Shown here in pieces: positions 43,193 to 53,970 of a DNA stretch of 64,000 nucleotides (position 1 is its first letter; each line of letters opens with the position of its first letter). Below the pieces are notes generated by a model that was not told the DNA's origin, ran no database searches, and worked only from the letters and a program-made list of their open reading frames with translations. This DNA is from Lithobates sylvaticus (lineage: Eukaryota; Chordata; Amphibia; Anura; Ranidae), in the NCBI GenBank assembly GCA_028564925.1, contig CM053028.1:437043071-437107070 (forward strand). The letters are read 5' to 3'. Position numbers and translations under genes: made by a program.

Positions 43193-45665
43193 GGAAAGAA
43201 ATGCCCGGAGCAAGAAAGACTGACATAGGCGGAGGGCAGCACATGACTAGGGGAACAGGTGAAGGATGAGTGGGGGATTAGGATAGGCAGTGTCCAGGGG
43301 GAGGGGGGTAGATGTTGATATAAGGGACAGACCCCTCCCCCAGGGCACCAGAGCGTCATACATTCTGGAGCAATGGAATGCAGGCTGCCTGAAGACAAGC
43401 TGGTGAATCTCAGGGAATAAATTCGGGGCATGATAGGACTGCGCAAGGTTCAGCTCCGGACATTGCAATCACTGTTGGGGAAGCTCAATTTTGCGTGGAG
43501 GATATTGCCCATGGGGAGGGTGTTTTGCCGTCGGCTGTCGGCAAGCACAGCAGGGATCAAGTTGCCAACGCACTGTGAGATTGGTAAAAGCTCACAGTTT
43601 CCGGTAGTGCTGGCGGTCGAACTGTGGGGAGCCTCTTTCAGGCATCTGAAAGTGCGGTTTCACTGAGACAATCTAGGGGTGGTGCAGGTGATCAATAGAG
43701 TATCTGCATCATCTCCTCCAGTTGTAAGGCTACTACAACATTTGGTGCTAAAGTGTTTGCAGCTAAATGTTTTTATCTATGCAGTGCACTTCCCAGGGGT
43801 GGAAAATGTCATAGGTGATGCACTCTCTCGCTTTCAGTGGGACAGGAGAGTTGGCACTGGAAGCGGAGCAACAAGGAGTACCCTGTGCCAAGTGGTTGTG
43901 TAGGATTGCATTGGATACGTCGCCGGATGGATCAGGAGGTCCGTGAGTGAGACGACGTGGGCTGCTTACACCAAGGTGTGGAAGGAGTGGTGCGCGGGAC
44001 AGGAAGTGCGATTACTGGTTCTGTATTTCATCTCCAGACACATGGAGGATGGGGCGTCAGGGTTGGTGTTGAGTAGGAAAATGGCGGGTTTAGCGTTTTT
44101 GTTCAAGTGGCAAGGGTTGCCGGTTTTTACGAAAGATTTTTGCGTGCGGCAAGCTCTAAAGGGATATAGGCGGCCATGTAGTCGCCGAGACTCCCGGCGA
44201 CCGTTGTCGTTTTGTATCCGGCAGGAGATTGTGGCACAGTTATAAGGGGTGTGGTCCTCTACATATAAGTTTCTGTTGTTCAGGGTGGCCTTTTTGTTGG
44301 CATTTTTTGGGGCTTTTCGGATTGGGGAGTTGGTTAGCCCATCAAAAAAAGGTGCAGGGGGGCATGCTGGGACGGGACATGAGTTGCAGTGAAGAAGGAG
44401 TCTCCTTACGTTTGCGGAGATCAAAGACTGATCAGGCCGGGAGGGGGAAGAAGGTACAGGTTTTCCCGTTGTCGAGCTCCCCGCTGTGTCCAGTTAGGGC
44501 AGTGCAAGGTTTTTTAGCGGTACGACCGGTGTTGGAAGGGTCCTTTTTAATACATGAAGGTTTTCAGTTTGTTAGCATTTTTAGGAAATGTTTGTGGCTA
44601 TTGGGTTTGGAAGAAAAGGAATTTTCTTCCCATTCATTCAGAATAGGGGCAGCGACGGAGGCGGCAAGGTGTGGGATGGAAGATGAATCGGTAAAGCGCA
44701 TTGGGCGATGGGAGTCAGGGAGGTTTAAGTAGTACATCCGCCCCAGTTATTGCTGGAATAAAAAAAAAAATATATATATAAATAAAGCATGAACAAGCAG
44801 GGAAGGGGAGTTGGTGCGATGCTGGGTGAGTAGGGTGTGGAGGTCATGGTCTTTTGTTTCTTCTAATTGCAGGTACGAGTCAATGCCTAGTATGGATCCT
44901 GGGTCATTCCTATGTGTGCTGGGGGGCCAGAAGGGCAGATGTGAGGCCGATGGGCGGCAATTGGGTTTGAGTGAGAGAGAGGAGGTCTGCATCCGGTGGC
45001 TGGGATTTCCGGGAATGTTGTGGAGCAGGATGGTATCAGAGGTACACCACTTTGTACGTCTGGACAGGCCACCCAATGTTTTACTGTTGCACGTGGGGGA
45101 AAATGACCTGGGAGTAAGATCCATGTTCGATATCACACGCGACATCAAGTTTGATGTGTCGCGCCTCCGCATGGCATTTCCGGACATGATCATTGTATGG
45201 TCGGACATGGTGGCTCGGACATCATGGAGGATGGCCAGGTCTGTGGAAGGGGTTAATATGGCCCGGAGGAAAATTAACAGGGACGTTAACAGGGACGTTA
45301 GTAGGTTCATAGTGAGGAATGGGGGATTGGGTATCAGGCATTTGGAGTTGGAGGTGGAGACGTGGAGATATCTCAGGAGGGACGGGGTGCACCTTAATGA
45401 GGTTGGTACTAATTTATGGGCTTTAGGACTGCAGGATGGGGTCCAGAGAGCGATAAGGGTGTGGAGGGGCGCCCAAGGGTAAAGGTTTTTTCCCTTGGGA
45501 GCTGTGGCTGGTGTTGGTCTTTGCGGGTGAAGGAAGAGATTTCGGAAGGAAGTGTTCAGGACCTGTCAGTGGTAGGGGTCCTGATGGTGGGATTCCAGTG
45601 AACGGAGGTTCCGCTGGAAATTGGTAATGGGCACTGCGGTAAGCGATTGTCTTTGAAACAATATT
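43193..45665 (+). mobile_element. Ngaro/DIRS-type tyrosine-recombinase retroelement (fossil)
   Basis: In order: an RT/RNase H end (43430-43903; LQSLLGKLNFAWRILPMGRV, HFPGVENVIGDALSRF), a tyrosine recombinase (43943-44732; SSHSFRIGAATEAARCGM, VKRIGRWES) and an SGNH/GDSL-type hydrolase ORF (44811-45482; LLLHVGENDLG, DGVHLNEVGTNLWA). This order is characteristic of Ngaro elements of fish and amphibians. It is a broken copy lacking the gag and most of the RT region, with a few further breaks. The boundaries are approximate. Confidence 0.85.
44811..45482 (+). other. SGNH/GDSL hydrolase-like ORF of the Ngaro element (fossil part)
   Basis: The 223-residue frame contains the SGNH block III-like VLLLHVGENDLG and a block V-like DGVHLNEVG with the Asp/His pair. 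Ngaro elements are known to carry such a third ORF of unclear function. It reads as an accessory gene of the element, not a host hydrolase. Confidence 0.75.
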
Positions 45666-46086
45666 TATACAAAAATGCAATAAAAAAAAATTAAATGTCA
45701 TTTGAATTTTTTTTTTTTTAAATGTCCCTTTAAGAGCTATGGGCGGAAGTGATGTTTTGACGTCGCTTCTGCCCTGCAGTGGTATGGAGATGGGTGGGGG
45801 CCATCAACCCCTCACTCGTCTCCATGCCTAACAGGAAGAAGGATCCAATCAAAACCGTCCCCAACTGACGGTTCAGGTAAGGGCATCCGAAGCGCTGATA
45901 AAAGTGATCTTGCGGCGAAACCGCCGCAGAGACCACTTTTATCTGAAAGCGGACCGCTCTGCTGAAGAAGAGGATACCGGGGTTTTGGCAGCTAGCTGCT
46001 GCCATAACAACGATATTCCTCTTCAAAGTATCGACGTAAAGCGAAAGCGGGTGGTCCGTAAGTGGTTAATTGAACGAGCTGCAGTA

Positions 46087-46916
46087 TAGGCCTGTACACA
46101 CGATATGAAAATCGGATGGAAAATTTCATACGACGAGCTGTCTGCTGATTTTTGGATCGTTAGTATGGTGCTTTCAACAGCCGATTTTGCTTTTTTGGCA
46201 GATAAACTATAACATTTTTGTTGGCTGTGAACTCAACGTCGGATTTTCGTTTTATTAGAATGGTTTTCGTACGAAAAAAATCGTAAGAGCAAGACTACTC
46301 ATGCTCAGAAACAAAAGAATATATACAAAACTTTTCAACGTGTTACGTCACTTCTGACGTTGTGTCCTTTAGGCCCCTTTCACACTGGGGCGGTTTTTCA
46401 GGCGGTACAGCGCTAAAAATAGCGCCTGTACACCGCCTGAAAAAACCGGCCCCATTCACTCCAGTGTGAAAGCCGGCGGGCTTTCACACTGGAGCGGTGC
46501 GCTAGCAGGACGGTAAAAAAAGTCCTGCTAGCTGCATCTTTGGAGCGGTGTAGGAGCGGTGTATTTACCGCTCCTATACCGCTCGTTCCCATTGAAATCA
46601 ATGGGAAACCGCGGGGATACCGCCCGCAAACCGCCGCTGCAGCGGCGGTTTGCGGAGGTTTTTAACCCTTTTGCGGCCGCTAGCGGGGGTTAAAACCACC
46701 CCGCTAGCGGCCGCATACCGCGGGTAAAACGAAGGTAAAGCAGCGCTAAATATAGCGCTGCTTTACCGTCGCCGCCCCGCACCGCCCCAGTGTGAAAGGG
46801 GCCTTAGTACGAAAATTTTCCTATTGCGAATAACCTCTTCACTTTCGACATGAGACTAGCATGCCACAAAAAACAGACGCTCGGTCTTCCGAAAATCTAA
46901 GTGTGTGTACTAGGCT
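46087..46916. mobile_element. MITE (TAGGCCTGTACACACG) split by a family C MITE
   Basis: The left end TATAGGCCTGTACACACGAT and the right end GTGTGTACTAGGCTATA are imperfect inverted repeats. The interior ...GAAAATTTTC / GAAAATTTTCCTATT is broken at 46372-46803 by a GC-rich MITE. The element itself lies in the split family A copy. Confidence 0.65.
46372..46803. mobile_element. GC-rich palindromic MITE (family C, copy 2)
   Basis: The termini GGCCCCTTTCACACTGGGGC and GCCCCAGTGTGAAAGGGGCC are flanked by TTA on both sides (46369-46371 and 46804-46806). The hairpin interior includes CCGCCGCTGCAGCGGCGG. Confidence 0.9.
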
Positions 46917-46985
46917 ATAAAAAGCTGATTGGCTACCATGCACAGCGGCACCAGATTCTGAATGCACCAGTTTTAGTAAATCTGA

Positions 46986-47900
46986 CACCCAGGTTTGCCT
47001 GCCAAGTCAAAACTTACATATTAAACAAGTGGGGCAAGAAATCCAATATTCCCAATGTATGCAGTCATGGTTTTACTGAATGCTTTGGATACATTTAGAT
47101 CAGTTGTTCATCATTAACATACACAGGTGACTGATTTCCTATCAAGTTTCAATCAGATATCTATCAAAATCAATTATATTGTAAAAAATCAATAATAAAA
47201 GTTAAAATGTTTTCTTATGCATAAAAGTGGTCCTGTGCCCTTTTATCTCAGAGCCGTGGTAAACGGATATTGGAAAAAAAAATTGATTTTTAAGAACTAA
47301 TAGTTGAAGATCACTGACCTTAAAACCTTCAACTAACCTTAAAAATGCAATATCAATAAAAAGATCAATGAAATCTGCTAATGTACCCCTGACATTGCAG
47401 AACAATTGATTGGACGCAGTTGCAACAGCGAGAACGATATTTTTAAACATCCAATTATGGCCCCAAAATAGGTCATTTATTGTCCGAATAGATCTGTACA
47501 TGCATGGACACTATAGGGATTACATCCTAAATGTAAGCTTCAGATTACATACCCTTTTTTAGTTTCTTGCTCAGAGCAAGGTCGGGGTCCCCTGGTTCCA
47601 TATTGCTGGTCATATTGAAGGACGTCTGCTATGGTATGCTTTTGTAGAACCCACAACTATGATTGCAGGACTGAAGTGCCTGAAGTATACTGAAGATTAG
47701 GTAACATATTTACAGCCTTGTTGTTGGGCTGGGAGTTTACATTAGAGTTGTCACCCTTGGGTCTGTTGTTCCACATCATCACATGATAGTTGATGTAATA
47801 CAATGAATTACACTGAAATTAACATTTTCAAAGCTTAATATTGTACACAGAATCCAAACCCTGTTTTTATACCCTCAAACATATATATTTACACATTCTT
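46986..47900. other. Host sequence with a possible exon
   Basis: Mostly AT-rich sequence without classified repeats. An exon-like segment is described separately at 47553-47628. Confidence 0.4.
47553..47628 (-). other. Exon-like segment, unassigned
   Basis: On the minus strand an ACCATAG acceptor-like site precedes an open segment with unusually balanced codons. It ends at a GTATGT donor (47552-47547). One frame reads LQYDQQYGTRGPRPC, another starts MEPGDPDLALSKKLKK. No family was recognised; it may belong to a gene upstream of PLEKHB2 or be an upstream PLEKHB2 exon. Confidence 0.3.
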
Positions 47901-47904
47901 TTGC

Positions 47905-48260
47905 CGCGTACACACGATCGGAATTCCCGGCGGAAAAAGCTCTGATGGTTTTCCCGATGGAATTCCGACAGAATTCCGCTCAAACTGTCTTGCCTACACA
48001 CGGTCACACCAAATTCCAAACGTCAAGAACGCGGTGACGTACAACACTACGATGAGCTGAGAAAAAACGAAGTTCAATGCTTCCGAGCATGCGTCGAATC
48101 GTTTCCGAGCATGCGTAGGACTTTTGCGCTGCGGAATTGCTACAGACGATCGGAATTCGGCCAGCAAAATTCCGATGGAGCCTACACATGGTCGCATTTT
48201 CCGATGAAAAGCTCTCATCTATCTTTTGCTGGCCGAAATTCAGATCGTGTGTACGCAGCA
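47905..48260. mobile_element. MITE (GCCGCGTACACACGATCGGAATT)
   Basis: The termini GCCGCGTACACACGATCGGA and TCGTGTGTACGCAGC are inverted repeats. It is a relative of the GCCCCATACACACGG family with the shared interior block GGTGACGTACAA...GAGCATGCGT. Target duplication not clear. Confidence 0.7.
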
Positions 48261-48516
48261 CATGAAAAGATATCCTCTATATTTGGTGACTAGTGACATT
48301 AAATTTGCAGAATTCCATTACATACCTAGTGGATGTGTGTACCCAGTGATTCTAGACCTAGCTAGGAAGAAATAAATAAAAATATCCCATAATTTGTAGA
48401 CGCTATAACTTTTGTGTAAACCAATCAATATACGCTTATTGGGATTATTTTTAACAAAAATATGTAGCAGAATACATAATGGCCTAAATTGATGAAGAAA
48501 TTTGATTTTTTTTATT

Positions 48517-50226
48517 AATAATATATATACTCAAGTGCTATTATGAGTTTAAAATCAGAGAAGCAACCGATATTTAAGATAGCCAAATGATGTAGCTGCA
48601 ACCCATATAATAGTGCTCCCACACGTAAATAAGTTTAAAACAAGTACACAATGTTGTGTAATGAGTGCGCTTAAATCAACCTTAAAAATCAATAAATTAG
48701 GTTATTTATAAAAAACCTCTGTGCAAAACGTGAACAATAATATGTGATGTATAAATACGTGATAAAAATTATAATTGATGATAAATGAATAATTCATAAA
48801 CAAATCAGTGTATTAAATGGTGTATTAAAAATTCCTTCAATGATTATTTGATGAGGTATTGATGACTGCAAATCGCATGAACCTCATACAATTAGTGGTT
48901 GATCGATTAGCGTGTATGATAAATCAATCAATCAGTGCAAACCAATCTTGGTGAGATTGGGAACAGATATATGTGACTTAAAGTATTAACCTTGTTTGAG
49001 TCCACTGGCAAATGGTATGGTCCAGTTAGTTGAGTGTATGTGCCAATTAGTGAAATAAATTAAATTAAATAGATTACGGTTAAAAGCCACGAATAGATCA
49101 ATTAAATTCCAGGATATAATATGCCGCTATTAAAAAGTCATACGGCCGTTGGTAGAGCTGTTCATTTAATTAAATAATTAATCAAATGATCAAACAATTA
49201 AATAGTGGGTATCTCATTCCTCCTTGCTATAATTAGGGACAATCACCGCTAATTGATGTGAAATGGTACCGCTCACTAATGTGTAAAAAAGAAGGGGTTA
49301 AAATGAATAAAAATACAAGTGTCACTTTCCTTATCTATTGCTGACACTTCTGGATGCTCTCTTCCTCTCCTTCTCCTTCTTTTCTTTCTTCTCCAAGTGT
49401 GTTCACATATGGATACAAAAAAATATACAACACATTGCGCAGCACTGCTACAATATATTTGTGTAAATGTAGCAGGTAGATGCTGGTCTACTCACAAAAC
49501 ACCCAGTGGTTTGAGCGTGGTAGCCGAAAGCTATCAGGCACTGTGTGCAGGCTTTCTGCCCTGTTCGTCCTCACTCGTAGTCTCGGTGACGTCACTAGGC
49601 TCCTCCTCCCGACGCGTTGCGTCACGAACACGTGACTTTATCAAGGGATTATCAATCACTATTTAATTGTTTGATCATTTGATTAATTATTTAATTAATG
49701 AGCAGCTCTACCAACGGCCGTATGACTTTTTAATAGCGGCATATTATATCCTGGAATTTAATTGACCTATTCGTGGCTTTTAACCGTAATCTATTTAATT
49801 TAATTTATTTCACTAATTGGCACATACACTCAACTAACTGGACCATACCATTTGCCAGTGGACTCAAACAAGGTTAATACTTTAAGTCACATATATCTGT
49901 TCCCAATCTCACCAAGATTGGTTTGCACTGATTGATTGATTTATCATACATGCTAATCGATCAACCACTAATTGTATGAGGTTCATGGGATTTGCAGTCA
50001 TCAATACCTCATCAAATAATCATTGAAGGAATTTTTAATACACCATTTAATACACTGATTTGTTTATCAATTATTCATTTATCATCAATTATAATTTTTA
50101 TCACGTATATATACATCACATATTATTGTTCACGTTTTGCACAGAGGTTTTTATAAATAACCTAATTTATTGATTTTTAAGGTTGATTTAAGCGCACTCA
50201 TTACACAACATTGTGTACTTGTTTTA
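48517..50226. mobile_element. Hairpin-shaped element, 570-bp inverted arms, degenerate hammerhead
   Basis: The arms 48636-49207 and 49657-50226 are inverted copies (for example TAAAACAAGTACACAATGTT against AACATTGTGTACTTGTTTTA). A loop of about 450 bp separates them. Perfect 13-bp duplications GATTTTTTTTATT flank the element (48504-48516 and 50227-50239). The loop carries a minus-strand hammerhead-like fold. Long duplication, inverted layout and ribozyme together suggest a Penelope-type non-autonomous copy. No RT is encoded. Confidence 0.82.
49607..49648 (-). ncRNA. Degenerate hammerhead fold
   Basis: On the minus strand: TCCC, TTGATAA (for CTGATGA), GTCACG/CGTGAC stem II with loop TGTT, GCAAC (for GAAAC), GCGTC and GGGA closing a 4-bp stem I. 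The fold is kept but core bases have changed, so it is likely inactive. The ACGCG palindrome is the same as in the array ribozymes. Confidence 0.6.
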
Positions 50227-51118
50227 GATTTTTTTTATTGGATATTTTTTATAGCAGAAAGTAAAAAATATATATTTTTTCAAAATTGTCAGTTAGTGTT
50301 CGAATTGTCTGCCGCAATATCACAGTCCTGCTATAAGTCGCTGATCGCCACCATTACTAGTAAAAAGTAAAATAAAATAAAAAACAAATAAATAAAAATA
50401 TCACATAGTTTGTATACGCTATAACTTTTGTGCAAACCAATCAATATACGCTTATTGGGATTTTATTTACCATAATGGCTTAAATTGATGAAGAAATTCT
50501 ATTTACCTTTTTTTATTGCATATGTTTTATAGCAGAAAGTAAAAAATATATATATATATATATTTTTTTCAAAATCAGTCATTCTTTGTTTATAGCACAA
50601 AAAATAAAAACCGCAGAGGTGATCAAATACCACCAAAAGAAAGCTCTATTTATGGGAAAAAAAGGACATCAATTTTATTTGGGTACAGCATCGCACGACC
50701 GCGCAATTGTCAGTTAAACTAATGCAGTGCCATATCGCAAAATATGGCCTGGTCAGGAAGGGGGGTAAATTTTCCAGAAGTCAAGTGGTTAACCTTGCTA
50801 GGTGACTGTAGAAACACAATGACTATGCGTTAAAGCCAAATAGCCACTGGAGGGCAGTAAATTCAATGCAAAAAAAGTTAGGCAGACGCACTATGATTAT
50901 TGATTCTAATGTGCAAGGAAAAAAAACATAACACCCTAAAATTCTTATATGGTATTATGCCACCGTAAAGCCTTACTTAACAAAATAATGATAGGAATTA
51001 TTATTAAACCTATTCATCTGGTTTTCAATAAGTACCTGATTTTCTATTCCTATTAGCTTGTAATCCCGTATATAACAGTATTGATACTGAGAGATTCAGC
51101 CAGCAGTCTCATCTAATC

Positions 51119-51605
51119 AGGCTGTATTTTTCAACCTTTCGTTAGTCGTGGCACCCTTCAAAAGTGTGCAAAACCTCAAGGCACCCCAGTTTTTAAATTG
51201 TACTTATCAATAGAAACCTGAGCCTGGGACAAAGCACACAAACAATCTGATAAAATCACCTTCACATCAGAGTCTCCCATTACATGAAAGTTCCCCCTTC
51301 ATATCAGAGGCCTTTGTCATATCAGAGGTGCACCTACACATCAGATCTCCCATCACATGAAAGTTCCCCCTATACATCAAGCCCCCCATCACTATAGAGT
51401 CCCTCTGTTACAGAGTCAGAGGCCCAATCACCCCTATACATCAGAGCCCCCCCCCCCCCCTCAACATATCAGATTCCCCTATCACTAAGGAGTTCCCCCA
51501 GATCTCAGAGTCCTCTCATCCATCTCTGATCCAGAGCAAACAGGGTCTTGTGCTCGCGGCACCCAGGGGGGAGCTCAAAGGGCACCCTGGCTGAGAAACA
51601 CTGTC
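51119..51605. mobile_element. hAT-type remnant (CAGTGTTTCTCAACC-like ends)
   Basis: The left end CTGTATTTTTCAACCTTTCG and the right end GGCTGAGAAACACTG resemble the TIR of Charlie-like hAT elements. The interior is 'ccccatcacatgaaagttccccct' repeats. Target duplication not identifiable. Confidence 0.45.
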
Positions 51606-51639
51606 CTATAGCATTGCTACAGTGTTGTCAGTCTAAAGG

Positions 51640-52098
51640 GCCATACACACGATCAGACTTTTTGACAACAAACATGCAAATTAGCTGTTTTGGACCAACA
51701 TCCGACCTTGTGTACGCTCCATCGGACAAACTTTTTCAGTTTTCATCGGACTTTTGTTGGCTGTGCGAACGGACCAACTTTCTGCCAACAAAAGTCCGAT
51801 GGAGCAAAGTCCGACCGTGTGTACACAAAACCATCGGACTTTTGTACAAAGTACAAACTCGCATGCTCAGAACCAATGAAAAAGATCAGGCAACAATACA
51901 GAAGTTGACCAAAGGTGGCGCTGGAGTATTTGAACGTCCTCTTTTGAAGTGTCGTCAGTACGTTGAAACGTCACTACGTTCATGTTTGTTGCCTAAAAAG
52001 TCCGATCGTGTGTATGCAATACCAACTTGGGGCCAACGCCCTTTGTACAAAAATCCACGGGAAAGTTGGTCCACGGTCCGATCGTGTGTATGAGGCTT
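51640..52098. mobile_element. MITE (GGGCCATACACACGATCAGACTT)
   Basis: The termini AGGGCCATACACACGATC and GATCGTGTGTATGAGGCT are inverted repeats. The interior has repeated 'agtccgatcgtgtgtac' motifs. Relative of the GCCCCATACACACGG family. Confidence 0.7.
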
Positions 52099-52974
52099 AT
52101 GTGGGGAGATAGTGGTGGCAAGTAGAATATCTTAATGATAAACTGGCATAAAGCAGATGGCACATCAACATTTAAAAAGCAGGAAATGCTAAAACTGGGT
52201 AACTATAGACCTGCCAACTTGACACCTGTTGTGTATAAATTATTTAGAATTTTTTTGAAATGCATAAAAATATAGTAGCAACCAATCTAATAACAAAGAA
52301 TCAATATTAGGATATGAAATAGAGGTATAGATCAGTATTTATATATTAATGTAAGTTTAGGGTGGGTTCACATGCTCTATACAAGTGAATGAATGCTCCA
52401 ATCAAGTACACCTGAAAAATTGACAGGCGGACCTGATCGGAAAGCCCGTGTGAAAGGGGCCTAACAAACTGGGTAAAACATGGGATACTATGGAGTCTAT
52501 GTTCCCCGCACGTCGCTGACACCTCGCGATACCACCCTTATATGATCATGACAATAGCCTCTATATCCAGTCCTATTTGTGTTTGTTTATATGATATTTA
52601 TGTGTATGTATAATAACCTTTTTTTATATATATATATATATATGTTTTTTACGTGTATGTGTCTATATACACATATAGATTTGATATCTGGCATAGATAT
52701 GTATTTTCACATGTATTTTCATATAAGTGTCTATATACACTGTTGATGTTTATCTATATGCTGATCGGTAGACAAATCTTGTACTTTTAAGCGTACATTG
52801 ATGTTCTCTTATCATCCCCTCTTGTGCCACCAACCAGTGTGAAGGCACCCCCTAATACATAACCTCCCGTATCTACCCCACTCGCTACCTTCCCCACAGC
52901 CCTCCATCTTCCAAAATATGGACATCTTCTCCAGCTATCCTTTTCCTAATATACCCACCACTCATAAATAAACC

Positions 52975-52979
52975 CCCCC

Positions 52980-53011
<32 letters not shown>

Positions 53012-53172
53012 TTATTTCCCCTTCCCCCACCCCTCAAAACCCCCTCCCCTCCCCTTTTCCTCCCCCCCCCCCAAAACCCCCCCCCCCCCACCTTCTCCTA
53101 TTGTTTCCCCCCCCCCCCCCCCCTCTCTCTCACTCTTTCCCTCCCCAAAATACCCCCCCCCCCCCCTCCCTC
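52975..53172. repeat. Long poly-C tracts
   Basis: Several C runs of 8 to more than 30 bases separated by short T/A-containing spacers (aaaaccccctcccc, ctctctctc). The minus strand is a G-run cluster with strong G-quadruplex potential. Frames rich in Gly here are artefacts. Confidence 0.9.
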
Positions 53173-53928
53173 TATTTCCCCCATCATCTTACTCAATCTG
53201 TTAATTATTATGCAAGTACCAAATAACACCACATGATATTGTATAACGTTCTCCTTTTATTTTATTTTATTTTCTATATATATATAGATCTCCTAATGTC
53301 GCCCACATATAATGACTCAAATTGGCCGTAAGTATACAATATATAGCCCATAGTCGTCAGTATTACTTATATGCTTTATTGCCATTTATACATTTGTTTA
53401 CATATCTTATCATCCAATAATACCCCACTATGGCAGGTTTGCAGGTATTCTAGTACCTATATACATGTATATTTTTTTACATATTTTTTTACATATATTT
53501 TTTTACATATATTTTACATATATATATTTCGTTATATATATATATCTCTTTATGTTCTTACCCCTTTTGTAATTACTCCATCACCGCTTTTTGCCCTTGT
53601 AACATTTAATCAATATAACCATGCTACCCAAATAAAACTTCACACTACATTGTTTTTAATCACCCACCTCCCCTCTTTAGTTCGTTTCAATACATATCCA
53701 TTACCCATCCTATCCCCATATATATCCCGCCTGATAACTCGCTCGTCTGTATGGCCATCTCCAGCTTAGTCTAAAACACATTTCTCCCTATTAAATTGCT
53801 GGCCCGGTTCCCATAGTAACCATCCCTTCCTCCGCTCGGCCCCGCCCCCTCCGTTTGTCCTCCTATCCGGTTTATAGCCACTCCCCACTGAGGGTATAAA
53901 ATGCCCATCTCCAATATGGCCATAACCA
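53173..53928. other. AT-rich low-complexity sequence
   Basis: It contains (ta)n and 'ttttttacatat' tandem motifs at about 53465-53560. No gene. Confidence 0.5.
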
Positions 53929-53970
53929 AAGCCTGATGAAGGGGCACGCATGCCCCGAAGCGCCGCCCAC
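53929..53970 (+). ncRNA. Degenerate hammerhead-like motif
   Basis: CTGATGA is intact and is followed by GGGGCA/TGCCCC stem II (loop CGCA), then GAAGC (for GAAAC) and GCC where GTC would be cut. Stem I pairing is poor. The surrounding 52.6-54.4 kb may be a decayed Penelope-type terminal repeat. Confidence 0.45.

Larger units (their letters stand above)
42576..46065. mobile_element. TTAA-type (piggyBac-like) MITE carrying a Ngaro insertion
   Basis: It is flanked by TTAA at 42572-42575 and 46066-46069. The ends are TCACTTAAGGACCGAGCC and GGTCCGTAAGTGG. The left part has the TTTGTTTACAAG/TTGCTAGAAAATTAATTAG blocks; the right part has TGACGTCGCTTCTGCC and TTATCTGAAAGCGGACC. The Ngaro element sits between about 43193 and 45665. 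Confidence 0.75.
42488..46985. mobile_element. Family A MITE split by nested insertions
   Basis: The left piece GGTCGATTTACTAAAACTGG...GTCAAAGCTTAAT (42488-42575) and the right piece AAAAAGCTGATTGGCTAC...CCAGTTTTAGTAAAT (46919-46985) rejoin to match the intact copy at 22794. A TTAA-type MITE and a TAGGCC-type MITE separate them. Confidence 0.8.
48300..50788. mobile_element. TTAA-type MITE with internal duplication, split by a hairpin element
   Basis: The block GTAGACGCTATAACTTTTGTG...ATACGCTTATTGGGATT occurs at about 48395-48450 and again at 50410-50465. The right end is CAGAAGTCAAGTGG followed by TTAA (50789-50792). The interior has TGTCTGCCGCAATATCACAG and AATAAAAACCGCAGAGGTGATC. The hairpin element 48517-50226 is inserted in the first copy of the block. 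The left end is unclear. Confidence 0.6.

Noticed and set aside
44811-45482. Host SGNH esterase gene
   Set aside because: It directly follows a tyrosine recombinase and RT/RNase H in the order typical of Ngaro elements.
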